Part shown: piece after piece, positions 1 to 6,015 of the stretch
How positions within the stretch are numbered: position 1 is the first letter of the stretch
Layout: every line of letters begins with the position of its first letter
DNA from: Actinobacteria bacterium UBA2541
GTDB taxonomy: Bacteria > Actinomycetota > Actinomycetes > Nanopelagicales > Nanopelagicaceae
Assembly: GCA_002340925.1 (NCBI GenBank)
Contig: DDMR01000019.1
Location: 1-6,015, forward strand
Reading direction: 5' to 3'
DNA length: 6,015 nucleotides
Made by a program: the position numbers and the translations under genes
Notes under the pieces: generated by a model
Database searches by the model: none
Told to the model about the DNA's origin: nothing
Seen by the model: the letters and a program-made list of their open reading frames with translations, nothing else

Positions 1-1457
1 GCTGGAGGAAGTAAATCATCATTGAAGTTCTGGTAAGCAACTGGGCGCATGAATCGATAAATTGAATCTAGCCCGACAGATGTTGTGTGGCTTGATGAAG
101 ATGGGAATTGCCCACCGTGTTGCATTGCCGCGGTAACAGCAACTGCTGTTGGAAAGCCGTTCATGATTACTCGTCCAGCAATCTGACTTAAGGCGCTAAC
201 TAATTGTGCAACATCTTCGCCACCAGCAACATGAAGGCTTGCAGTCAACTGGCCTTCAAGCTTGCCTGCAACGCCTAAGAATTTAGCAAAATCTGCGCGA
301 ATAATTACGGTTGTTGGACCAAAGTGCTCCTCTAGTAAATCTCTATTCTTAAATGCATCTGCCCAGTCGACAATGAAAACTGTAGGAGTAACACCAAATC
401 CACCTTCGGTTGATCTACCAGCAAAGGTCTTTAGCGAAGAGCTCTCTGCAAGTTCGGCAATTGCTGAAGTAAATCGATCTGCAATTCCCTTATTCAATAG
501 CGGTGCTACTGCGATTGTCGCCAAATAACTTTCAATTTCGGAAATAAATGCATCGCCTTCGGTGCCAGTTGGAACAATCAAAATTCCTGGCTTTGTGCAG
601 AACTGACCTGAACCGAGAGTGGCCGAATCAATTGTGGCTTTCGCTAAATCAACTGCCTTTTCGGCAAGAACTTTTGGTGAGAAAAATACTGGGTTTAAAC
701 TTCCCATTTCGGCATAAACCGGAATAGGGACTTCGCGCTTTGCGCTGATGTCCGTAAGAATCTTTCCAACTTTTCCAGAGCCGGTAAATCCAATTGCGGT
801 GATATCTGGATGGCTTGCAATCCAATGTGTGATTTCTGGATTTGTGCCTTCTACTAAAGCAAAGATGTCAGGTGAAAGTCCAACTTTTTTAAGTCCGACT
901 ACAACTGCTGCATGCATTGCGCGACAGGTATTTGGATGTGAAGGATGTGCTTTAACAACAACTGGGCAACCAGCTGCTAGAGCAGATGCGCTATCGCCGC
1001 CGATTACAGAGAATGCAAATGGAAAGTTACTTGCTGCAAAAATTCCCGCAACACCTAAAGCCTGATTGGCTTTGCGAATATCTGGGCGTGGAGCTGGAAT
1101 CCAGTTTGCATCTGGGCGATCAATAATTGCTTGATAGTGCGCACCCGATTCAACCAACTTCGCGAATTGTTCAAGTTGAAAAACAGTTCGGGAAAGTTCG
1201 CCAGTTAACCGACCATTTGGTAGCGCAGTTTCTTGCATTGTAATTTCGATTAATTTTTCTCGAGAAGCTTCGATTGCGTCACCAATTGCTCGAAGCGCAG
1301 CGGCACGTTCTTTCGGAGTTGTTGCTGCAAATGCAGTTTTTGTCGCAACCGCTTTCGAAATTAAACCTGATACATCCGATGCCGACATCTCGGATATCTG
1401 GTCACCGAATGCCGACCCGGTAGTTGGATTAATTGCCTGAAAAGTTGCTGCAGTCAT
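1..1457 (-). CDS. Aldehyde dehydrogenase, alpha-ketoglutaric semialdehyde (2,5-dioxovalerate) dehydrogenase type, 3' end beyond window
   Basis: An uninterrupted reading frame of 485 codons runs off the left edge without a stop. The protein is a soluble NAD(P)-dependent aldehyde dehydrogenase. Visible landmarks are the ASNFPF stretch with the oxyanion-hole Asn144, the cofactor-binding KAHPSHP from Lys169, the Rossmann loop GFTGSGKVG at 223-231, the general base Glu250 in AEMGSLNP, the nucleophile Cys287 in GQFCTKPG, and EEHFGP near 376-381. The KAHPSHP, AEMGSLNP and GQFCTKPG forms, and a tail reading RPVAYQNF, resemble the family that oxidises 2,5-dioxovalerate to 2-oxoglutarate in sugar-acid or hydroxyproline breakdown. 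Substrate is inferred from these motifs only; another aliphatic aldehyde is possible. All catalytic residues are present, and family length suggests only a few residues are missing. The ATG at 1457 is the only plausible start downstream of prmC. Its nearest Shine-Dalgarno-like AGAGG lies 15 bases away, so translation may depend on coupling with prmC, which ends 20 bases upstream. Confidence 0.9.
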   Translation of the reverse strand, partial: MTAATFQAINPTTGSAFGDQISEMSASDVSGLISKAVATKTAFAATTPKERAAALRAIGDAIEASREKLIEITMQETALPNGRLTGELSRTVFQLEQFAKLVESGAHYQAIIDRPDANWIPAPRPDIRKANQALGVAGIFAASNFPFAFSVIGGDSASALAAGCPVVVKAHPSHPNTCRAMHAAVVVGLKKVGLSPDIFALVEGTNPEITHWIASHPDITAIGFTGSGKVGKILTDISAKREVPIPVYAEMGSLNPVFFSPKVLAEKAVDLAKATIDSATLGSGQFCTKPGILIVPTGTEGDAFISEIESYLATIAVAPLLNKGIADRFTSAIAELAESSSLKTFAGRSTEGGFGVTPTVFIVDWADAFKNRDLLEEHFGPTTVIIRADFAKFLGVAGKLEGQLTASLHVAGGEDVAQLVSALSQIAGRVIMNGFPTAVAVTAAMQHGGQFPSSSSHTTSVGLDSIYRFMRPVAYQNFNDDLLPP

Positions 1458-1477
1458 TGGTAAAGAGTAATGCCTCT

Positions 1478-2326
1478 CTAGAATCTGCGGCGCGCAGTTG
1501 TAAATCTAGGGCGGTCGGTTAAGTCTCGATGTAGCGCAATACTTTCGAAATCTTCGGCTAAGGCGGTAGCAATTAGTGGGCCTTGTAATTCATTATGTTC
1601 GATGGCAAATAGCCCGCCCGGTTTCAATAGCCTGGTTGCTGCTGCAATAAATTCGAGTGGCGCGGCCATTCCATTTGCTGGTCCCCCGAATAAAGCCTGG
1701 GTTGGTTCAAAATTTAACTCTTGAGGAATCTGCGCACCATCTGGAAGATATGGCGGATTTGCAACAACGACATCGCACTTAATCCCTTCAAGCGCTGTAG
1801 CGACATCGTCGCTAACTACTCGAACGCTTACATCATGCTTTGCAATATTTTTCTGCAACCAAACTATCGCTTCTTCGGATTTTTCTACCGCGATAACATG
1901 AACTACTTTCTTGCCGGCAGTTTCAGAAGCTATTGATATTGCAATTGCACCAGTGCCAGAACCAAGATCGACCAAACTAACTGGATCTGCAAAGGTATTT
2001 AACTGATGCAGAACTTCATCGACCAAGCTCTCGGTTTCTGGCCTAGGAATCAAAACACCTGGACCAACTTCGTATTCCAAATATCTAAATGGCGCAGTGC
2101 CAACAATGTATTGAGTTGGTTTACCGGTGAGGCGCTCGGCAATTGCTTGATTGTAAAGTTCGATAGTTTCGGCAGTTTGTTCAGAACTTAACTCGATTAC
2201 CCGCCCATGAAGTTCCATGCGATTGATACCAAGTGCATGTGCAAGGAGAAGCTCGGCTTCGACCGGTGCAATATTTTTTGTTGCAAGTTGGTCTTTGCCC
2301 AACTTCAATAAATCTTTAACGCTCAC
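1478..2326 (-). CDS. prmC: Peptide chain release factor N5-glutamine methyltransferase PrmC (HemK)
   Basis: PrmC transfers a methyl group from S-adenosylmethionine to the glutamine of the GGQ motif in release factors, raising their peptide-release activity in the cytoplasm. The 282-residue product has a helical substrate-binding N-terminal domain (about 1-75), the linker motif VLIPRPETE near 91-99, the SAM-binding motif VDLGSGTG at 119-126, the acidic Glu148 at the end of the next strand, and the diagnostic NPPY at 190-193 that holds the target glutamine. Length is normal for the family. I chose the GTG at 2326 over a TTG 33 bases upstream: from the GTG the protein begins [10 protein letters not shown], matching the usual PrmC start, while the TTG would add an atypical basic leader and enlarge the overlap with prfA to 44 bases. 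With the GTG the overlap is 11 bases, and no strong ribosome binding site is visible, which suggests translational coupling to prfA. It ends in TAG. Confidence 0.96.
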   Translation of the reverse strand: MSVKDLLKLGKDQLATKNIAPVEAELLLAHALGINRMELHGRVIELSSEQTAETIELYNQAIAERLTGKPTQYIVGTAPFRYLEYEVGPGVLIPRPETESLVDEVLHQLNTFADPVSLVDLGSGTGAIAISIASETAGKKVVHVIAVEKSEEAIVWLQKNIAKHDVSVRVVSDDVATALEGIKCDVVVANPPYLPDGAQIPQELNFEPTQALFGGPANGMAAPLEFIAAATRLLKPGGLFAIEHNELQGPLIATALAEDFESIALHRDLTDRPRFTTARRRF

Positions 2327-3413
2327 CTGATGCCAATTTCGCAACCTTATCTGCTTCAAGCAGCGCTTCTATTACCGAATCTAAATCGCCATTCAATACT
2401 GCATCTAAGTTATTTGATTTGAAATTAACCCGGTGATCGCTCAAGCGATTTTCTGGAAAGTTGTAGGTGCGAATTCGCTCTGATCTATCGACGGTTCGGA
2501 CTTGAGATTTACGTTCGGCCATTGCTTGGGCATCTGCTTGCTCTTGAGCATGTGCCAGCAATCTGGCACGTAAGATGCGCATTGCAGATTCTTTATTTTG
2601 CAGCTGAGATTTTTCGTTCTGACACGAAACAACAACACCAGTTGGAATATGAGTGATTCGAACCGCAGAATCTGTTGTATTAACTGATTGACCACCTGGA
2701 CCAGATGAGCGATAAACATCGATACGTAAATCTTGTTGGCGAATTTCGATATCTACTTCATCAGCTTCAGCCAAAATCAGAACACCTGCGGCAGATGTGT
2801 GAATACGACCTTGTGATTCAGTTTCTGGAACCCGTTGAACTCGATGCACGCCACCCTCGAACTTTAACTTTGCATAGGGCGACTTACCTGGTTCCGCAAT
2901 TCCCTTTGATTTAACTGCCATCGAAATTTCTTTATAACCGCCCATTTCAGAATCGGCATAATCAATAATTTCGGTCTTCCAACCTTGGCGCTCAGCAAAT
3001 CTCTGATACATACGTAGTAAATCTCCAGCAAAGAGCGCAGATTCATCGCCACCGGCACCAGCCTTGATTTCTAAAATAACATCACGATCATCATTAGGGT
3101 CACGCGGCAATAACAACTCTTCGAGCGCAGTTTCGGTCTCTTGTAACTTGGCTTCTAGGGCAGGAATCTCTGCTGCGAAATCAACATCATCTGCCGCCAT
3201 CTCTTTACCGGCTGCTAAATCTTCAGTTGCAGATTTCCAAGCTCGGTAGCCCGCAATGATTGGTCCAAGTGCGGCATAACGTTTTCCAAGTTGTCGCGCT
3301 TTACCTTGATCTGCGTGTATTGATGGATCGGCCATCTCTCTCTCTAAAACATCGTATTCCGCTAAAAGAGCATGGACGGATGCAAAGCGGTCAGGTGTTG
3401 TATCTGCTGCCAT
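2316..3413 (-). CDS. prfA: Peptide chain release factor 1 (RF1)
   Basis: RF1 enters the ribosomal A site at UAA or UAG and triggers hydrolysis of the finished peptidyl-tRNA. The 365-residue product has the family's usual length. An N-terminal helical domain covers roughly 1-105. The conserved [13 protein letters not shown] stretch follows at about 113-125. The codon-reading loop has PET at 196-198, which is the PxT form typical of RF1, not the SPF of RF2. The catalytic GGQ is at 240-242 within [17 protein letters not shown], and the [16 protein letters not shown] segment is near 313-328. The GGQ glutamine is the target of PrmC, encoded immediately downstream with an 11-base overlap. The ATG at 3413 is preceded by GGAGGA at a 7-base spacing. 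A TTG 15 bases further upstream overlaps this ribosome binding site and is rejected as a start. A terminator separates the gene from rpmE, so it may have its own promoter. Confidence 0.98.
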   Translation of the reverse strand: MAADTTPDRFASVHALLAEYDVLEREMADPSIHADQGKARQLGKRYAALGPIIAGYRAWKSATEDLAAGKEMAADDVDFAAEIPALEAKLQETETALEELLLPRDPNDDRDVILEIKAGAGGDESALFAGDLLRMYQRFAERQGWKTEIIDYADSEMGGYKEISMAVKSKGIAEPGKSPYAKLKFEGGVHRVQRVPETESQGRIHTSAAGVLILAEADEVDIEIRQQDLRIDVYRSSGPGGQSVNTTDSAVRITHIPTGVVVSCQNEKSQLQNKESAMRILRARLLAHAQEQADAQAMAERKSQVRTVDRSERIRTYNFPENRLSDHRVNFKSNNLDAVLNGDLDSVIEALLEADKVAKLASGER

Positions 3414-3420
3414 TTGCACT

Positions 3421-3426
3421 TCCTCC
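3421..3426 (-). promoter_or_regulatory. Strong ribosome binding site of prfA
   Basis: On the minus strand this reads GGAGGA, seven bases before the ATG at 3413. It is a near-ideal Shine-Dalgarno match and decides the start of prfA, because the alternative TTG at 3428-3426 overlaps the site itself. Confidence 0.9.
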
Positions 3427-3440
3427 AAATCTTTTAATTA

Positions 3441-3446
3441 ATTTTA
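3441..3446 (-). promoter_or_regulatory. Possible -10 element for prfA
   Basis: The minus strand reads TAAAAT, five of six matches to TATAAT, in the A/T-rich stretch between the rpmE terminator and the prfA ribosome binding site. No good -35 box is found at the usual distance; the equivalent position falls in the U-tract of the terminator. A transcript from here would have a leader of only about 20 bases. The main argument for a promoter is the terminator just upstream; the match itself could be chance in A/T-rich DNA. Confidence 0.25.
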
Positions 3447-3469
3447 TTGCAGTTCGTTATCTAAGAAAT

Positions 3470-3514
3470 AAAAAAGACCGCACGTATTCACATTTAGTGA
3501 ACACACTGCGGTCT
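3470..3514 (-). terminator. Rho-independent terminator downstream of rpmE
   Basis: On the minus strand AGACCGCA pairs perfectly with TGCGGTCT (8 bp), enclosing an inner stem TTCAC/GTGAA (5 bp) around the loop TAAAT. The outer stem runs directly into six consecutive T, followed by ATTT. The plus strand has only short T runs after the same stem, so the terminator faces left, away from rpmE, whose stop lies 10 bases before it. It would stop or reduce transcription from rho-rpmE into prfA. Confidence 0.9.
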
Positions 3515-3524
3515 CTTAAGAAAG

Positions 3525-3740
3525 CTAGTTAGTTGTTGATGCTCCGAAACGCTTTTCGAACTTGGCTACGCGGCCACCAGTATCGAGAATACGTTGCTTT
3601 CCGGTGTAGAACGGATGGCAAACTGAACAAACTTCAACGTAGATTGAACCTGACTCTTTTGTGCTGCGGGTTGTGAATACTTCACCGCAACCACAAGTAA
3701 CTGTGGTCTCTACGTAATTTGGATGAATCTCGTTCTTCAT
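3525..3740 (-). CDS. rpmE: 50S ribosomal protein L31, zinc-binding (C+) type
   Basis: L31 is a small protein of the large ribosomal subunit that helps bridge it to the small subunit. The 71-residue product begins [10 protein letters not shown], as L31 proteins do, and keeps four cysteines: Cys16 and Cys18 in CGC, and Cys38 and Cys41 in CSVC. This is the zinc-ribbon set of the C+ type, as opposed to the cysteine-free paralogue used under zinc shortage. The HPFYTGKQR segment and the basic C-terminal KFEKRFG are also characteristic. The ATG is preceded by AGGAG at a 7-base spacing. The gene follows rho by 96 bases and is closed by a strong terminator. It ends in TAG. Identity is secure. Confidence 0.98.
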   Translation of the reverse strand: MKNEIHPNYVETTVTCGCGEVFTTRSTKESGSIYVEVCSVCHPFYTGKQRILDTGGRVAKFEKRFGASTTN

Positions 3741-3747
3741 TTCTTAT

Positions 3748-3752
3748 CTCCT
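3748..3752 (-). promoter_or_regulatory. Ribosome binding site of rpmE
   Basis: The minus strand reads AGGAG, seven bases before the rpmE ATG at 3740. This is a strong site, in contrast to the poor initiation region of the neighbouring rho gene, and it fits the high expression expected for a ribosomal protein. Confidence 0.85.
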
Positions 3753-3836
3753 AGGTTTGACTGGATCGGTGTTGAACCGTGAACCAGTGCGAGGTTGAAG
3801 GATAGCCCGATTGGGCCAATATTATGAAATTTAGCT

Positions 3837-5480
3837 TCAGCTGCCGTTCGCTGAAGTGCCGCCTTCAGAAGTTGTGGTCTTCTGGATTTGCATCAAGAAC
3901 TCCACATTCGACTTAGTGCCCTTCATCTTCTCAAGAAGTAGTTCAAGCGCTTGTTGTGGTTCGAGGGCATGAAGCACTCGACGCAGACGCCAGACAATAT
4001 TTAGCTCTTCAGTTCCCATCAGAATTTCTTCTTTACGAGTTCCGGATGCAACAACATCAACCGCTGGGAAGATGCGCTTGTCTGCAAATTTACGGTTCAA
4101 GATAAGTTCCATATTTCCGGTTCCCTTGAACTCTTCGAAGATAACTTCATCCATCTTTGAACCAGTATCAACAAGTGCAGTAGCAAGAATTGTTAGCGAG
4201 CCGCCATTTTCAACGTTACGCGCGGCACCGAAGAATTTCTTAGGTGGATAGAGCGCTGCAGAATCAACACCACCGGACAAGATACGTCCAGATGCTGGTG
4301 CTGCAATGTTGTAAGCACGACCAAGACGAGTAATTGAATCTAGAAGAACAACAACATCGTGGCCAAGTTCTACCAGACGCTTTGCGCGCTCGATAGCTAG
4401 TTCGGCGACTGAAGTGTGGTCATCGGCAGGACGATCGAAAGTTGAAGCAATAACTTCACCCTTGATTGAACGTTGCATATCAGTAACTTCTTCTGGGCGT
4501 TCATCAACTAGAACAACCATCAAGTGACACTCTGGATTATTAGTTGTTATTGCATTTGCAATTGATTGCAGAACCATGGTCTTACCAGCTTTTGGTGGTG
4601 AAACAATAAGTCCGCGTTGACCCTTACCAATTGGTGAAATCAAATCGATTACGCGAGTTGTTAAAATGTTTGGTTCGGTCTCTAAGCGCAGACGTTCCTG
4701 CGGATAAAGTGGAACTAGCTTTGCGAATTCAATTCGCGCTTTTGAACTCTCTGGGTCGGCGCCGTTAACAGTTTCAACTCGAGCGAGTGCGTTGAACTTC
4801 TCTTTGCGCTCACCTTCGTGTGGTTGGCGAACTGAACCAGTAATTACATCGCCCTTACGTAAGCCATAACGACGAACTTGTTGCAATGAAACATAAACAT
4901 CATTTGGGCTAGCTAAATAACCGCCAGTGCGAATAAATGCGTAATTTTCTAGGATGTCTAGCAAGCCACCAACTGGTAGCAAAACATCATCTTCAGAAAT
5001 AACGATTTCTCGCTCTTCGCGATTTCCACGATCTCGGAATCGGTTGTTGCGATCTCCGCGGTCACGACGATTGTTGTGACGATCATTTCGATCGTTACGG
5101 CTACTTCCGCCGCCGGTCCATTCCTTCTTATTTACATCTGCGTCAGAAGCATCATTTGGATTTGAGCCCTGGTTTTCGCCATCATCAGAATCGTTCTGAT
5201 TGTTGTTACCACTGGAATTATTAGAATTATTGGAATTATTGTTGGAATTCTTATTTCCACCTTTGCGGCGGGCATCTCGTTCTGCGCGACGAGCTTCGCG
5301 CTCGGCCTTTGCAGCTTCGCGGTTTGCCGCTTGCAGATCACCAATTGCCTGGACTAGATCCGGCTTCTTCATTGATGTGGCATCTTCGATACCAAGTTGG
5401 CCTGCAACTTTCTTTAGCTCAGGAAGGAGCATTGCTGAAAGTTCGCCAGATTCTTTTGCACTAGCTTTTGTAGTTGCCAT
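3837..5480 (-). CDS. rho: Transcription termination factor Rho with Asn/Arg-rich insert
   Basis: Rho is a ring-shaped hexameric RNA translocase that uses ATP to pull untranslated RNA from RNA polymerase. In the 547-residue product, residues 12-50 form the helical Rho N domain. An Arg/Glu/Ala-rich basic helix lies at 51-73, and a low-complexity insert at about 76-155 is first Asn/Ser-rich and then Arg/Asp/Asn-rich. The OB-fold RNA-binding domain occupies about 158-240. The ATPase core has Walker A SPPKAGKT at 294-301, DERPEE at 326-331, Walker B VVVLLD at 376-381, the [14 protein letters not shown]-loop region at 402-414, the R-loop [16 protein letters not shown] near 440-455, and the arginine finger Arg482 in SGTRKEE. 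The core is intact. The insert makes the protein much longer than the roughly 420 residues of E. coli Rho, as is usual in Actinobacteria. The ATG at 5480 is the only reasonable start, giving [14 protein letters not shown], but it lacks a canonical Shine-Dalgarno sequence. thrB lies 139 bases upstream. Confidence 0.98.
   Translation of the reverse strand: MATTKASAKESGELSAMLLPELKKVAGQLGIEDATSMKKPDLVQAIGDLQAANREAAKAEREARRAERDARRKGGNKNSNNNSNNSNNSSGNNNQNDSDDGENQGSNPNDASDADVNKKEWTGGGSSRNDRNDRHNNRRDRGDRNNRFRDRGNREEREIVISEDDVLLPVGGLLDILENYAFIRTGGYLASPNDVYVSLQQVRRYGLRKGDVITGSVRQPHEGERKEKFNALARVETVNGADPESSKARIEFAKLVPLYPQERLRLETEPNILTTRVIDLISPIGKGQRGLIVSPPKAGKTMVLQSIANAITTNNPECHLMVVLVDERPEEVTDMQRSIKGEVIASTFDRPADDHTSVAELAIERAKRLVELGHDVVVLLDSITRLGRAYNIAAPASGRILSGGVDSAALYPPKKFFGAARNVENGGSLTILATALVDTGSKMDEVIFEEFKGTGNMELILNRKFADKRIFPAVDVVASGTRKEEILMGTEELNIVWRLRRVLHALEPQQALELLLEKMKGTKSNVEFLMQIQKTTTSEGGTSANGS
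5016..5255 (-). other. Segment of rho encoding the low-complexity, probably disordered insert
   Basis: These codons specify Rho residues 76-155. The first part is rich in asparagine and serine, with NNS triplets at 81-89 and NNNQN at 92-96. A short acidic stretch (DSDDGEN, 97-103) follows. The last part, from about 128, is a run of Arg, Asp, Asn and Gly with repeated RNDR and DRGNR units. Such composition is expected to be disordered. In Micrococcus luteus and Mycobacterium Rho, comparable Arg/Asp/Asn-rich inserts add RNA contacts. Whether this one does the same is inferred. Confidence 0.85.
5214..5252 (-). repeat. 9-bp tandem repeat inside rho (Asn-Asn-Ser codons)
   Basis: On the minus strand AATAATTCC, AATAATTCT and AATAATTCC stand back to back at 5240-5214. 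A related unit, AAGAATTCC, lies one codon upstream at 5252-5244. The three full copies differ at one base and encode three Asn-Asn-Ser units. The DNA-level identity suggests growth by replication slippage, and the repeat number may vary between strains. Confidence 0.85.
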
Positions 5481-5511
5481 ATATTTTTTACTTTTTTCTT
5501 CTCTGTGATTG

Positions 5512-5539
5512 CGCTAAAGGAAAGAGTTTTAATTTAGCG
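5512..5539 (-). promoter_or_regulatory. 7-bp perfect inverted repeat in the rho leader
   Basis: CGCTAAA and TTTAGCG are exact complements separated by 14 bases, about 30 bases before the rho start. In the transcript they could form a small hairpin. Rho is autoregulated in several bacteria through its leader, so this could be a control element, or a protein-binding site in DNA. There is no T run directly after it that would make an ordinary intrinsic terminator. The inverted repeat is plainly there; its function is a guess. Confidence 0.4.
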
Positions 5540-5549
5540 AATTTTTCGG

Positions 5550-5555
5550 ATTATC
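5550..5555 (-). promoter_or_regulatory. Possible -10 element for rho
   Basis: The minus strand reads GATAAT, five of six matches to TATAAT, within the 139-base gap between thrB and rho. No recognisable -35 box lies 16-19 bases upstream. If used, transcription would begin near 5543 and the inverted repeat at 5512-5539 would be the first thing transcribed. The gap length and the change of function from thrB to rho favour a promoter somewhere here, but this exact site is weakly supported. Confidence 0.22.
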
Positions 5556-5619
5556 TAGATTTACTTACCGACGATTTCTCGGCTACCAGATAAGGGAAAA
5601 CTTAGCACACGCCCTTGGT

Positions 5620-6015
5620 CTATTCAACTCCGTGGGTTGAGATCGCTAGTTTTTGAGCGGCAAAAGCGCCGGCTCCAACCTTGATGACGGCTTCGACCTC
5701 GAGGTCATCTAGCGTATGAAGAACCAATACTGATGGTCCGGCACCAGAGATCATTGCAGGAACTCCTGCGGCGCGAAGCTTTGTAACAAAAGCCATCGAT
5801 TTAGGCATCGCTTCAGCTCGATAATTTTGGTGAAGTAAATCTTCAGTAGCTTCTAAAAGTAAATCTGGACGCGATTGAATTGCATGCACAAGTAACGCTG
5901 CTCTTGATGCATTTAGCACTGCATCCTGATGTGGAATTGTTTCAGGCAGTAATTTGCGAGCCTTTGAAGTTGCAAGGTGTGCTTCGGGAACAAAGACCAG
6001 AGCTTTAATCTTTGG
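5620..6015 (-). CDS. thrB: Homoserine kinase, C-terminal part (5' end beyond window)
   Basis: ThrB phosphorylates L-homoserine with ATP, the step before threonine synthase in threonine biosynthesis. It belongs to the GHMP kinase fold. The frame is open at the right edge, so only the last 131 residues are seen, a little under half of a typical protein of about 300. The fragment contains TSKARKLLPETIPHQDAV (about 16-33 of the visible part), the LLLEATEDLLHQNYRAEAMP segment (52-71) shared by actinobacterial and other ThrB proteins, and the glycine-rich GHMP motif 3, SGAGPS, at 90-95 after AAGVPAMI. An internal GTG at 5919 is only a codon within the gene, not a start. The gene ends in TAG. In Actinobacteria thrB commonly lies directly before rho, as here, and closes a hom-thrC-thrB set; those partners are outside this window. 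Confidence 0.95.
   Translation of the reverse strand, partial: PKIKALVFVPEAHLATSKARKLLPETIPHQDAVLNASRAALLVHAIQSRPDLLLEATEDLLHQNYRAEAMPKSMAFVTKLRAAGVPAMISGAGPSVLVLHTLDDLEVEAVIKVGAGAFAAQKLAISTHGVE

Noticed and set aside
262..1065. Two plus-strand frames (262-528 and 748-1065)
   Set aside because: They lie opposite the aldehyde dehydrogenase, which shows intact catalytic motifs in a continuous minus-strand frame. They are shadows of that gene.
2441..3058. Minus-strand frames 2441-2719 and 2864-3058
   Set aside because: Both are out-of-frame readings inside prfA, with no ribosome binding site or recognisable domain.
3414..3428. Upstream TTG start for prfA adding five residues
   Set aside because: The TTG overlaps the GGAGGA ribosome binding site that serves the ATG at 3413.
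3773..3785. TGAACC direct repeat, two copies 7 bp apart, upstream of rpmE, as an operator
   Set aside because: Six-base repeats of this kind are common by chance, the copies show no dyad symmetry, and I recognise no regulator site such as a Zur box.
3805..3816. GCCC/GGGC hairpin between rho and rpmE as a rho terminator
   Set aside because: The stem is only 4 bp and no T run follows on the minus strand, so it lacks the features of an intrinsic terminator.
5200..5508. Plus-strand frame of 102 codons with leucine-rich start opposite the rho 5' end
   Set aside because: It is antisense to the low-complexity Rho insert, and its leucine run is simply the complement of the NNS repeats. It has no family resemblance, and Rho coding on the other strand is certain.
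5586..5618. AAGGG/CCCTT pairing just after thrB as a terminator
   Set aside because: A 5-bp stem with a loop of about 14 bases and no following T run is too weak to call.

Overview
The window is a stretch of bacterial chromosome in which every convincing gene is read from the minus strand, so transcription runs from high to low coordinates. In that order it holds the end of thrB (homoserine kinase), rho (termination factor), rpmE (ribosomal protein L31), prfA (peptide chain release factor 1), prmC (release-factor glutamine methyltransferase) and most of an aldehyde dehydrogenase gene that runs off the left edge. The order thrB-rho-rpmE-prfA-prmC is the classic arrangement of Actinobacteria. 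The Rho protein also has the actinobacterial form, with a long polar insert between its N-terminal helical domain and its RNA-binding domain. The base composition is clearly A+T-leaning for an actinobacterium, with many A/T-ending codons and A/T-rich leaders. This suggests a low-GC, streamlined lineage such as the freshwater acI group (Nanopelagicales); that placement is an inference from gene order plus composition, not a proven assignment.

Region by region: 5620-6015 is the C-terminal part of ThrB. 5481-5619 is the rho leader, which has no good Shine-Dalgarno sequence but carries a perfect 7-bp inverted repeat. 3837-5480 is rho. 3741-3836 is the rho-rpmE spacer, with a strong rpmE ribosome binding site. 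3525-3740 is rpmE. 3470-3514 is a clear intrinsic terminator facing out of rpmE. 3414-3469 is a short A/T-rich leader with a strong ribosome binding site for prfA. 2316-3413 is prfA, and 1478-2326 is prmC, starting at a GTG that overlaps the end of prfA by 11 bases. 1-1457 is an aldehyde dehydrogenase of the alpha-ketoglutaric semialdehyde dehydrogenase type, open at the window edge. No gap exceeds 300 bases.

Functionally, rpmE, prfA and prmC serve translation: L31 sits on the large subunit, RF1 releases the finished chain at UAA and UAG, and PrmC methylates the glutamine of the GGQ motif in RF1. Rho ends transcripts, including those where translation has stopped. The aldehyde dehydrogenase is a catabolic enzyme attached 20 bases behind this housekeeping set, where many actinobacteria instead have a tRNA threonylcarbamoylation gene (sua5/ywlC). 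I found no mobile element, CRISPR array, tRNA, rRNA or plainly new system. The points most worth a second look are the asparagine-rich Rho insert, the rho leader, the terminator that separates rpmE from prfA, and the placement of the dehydrogenase.
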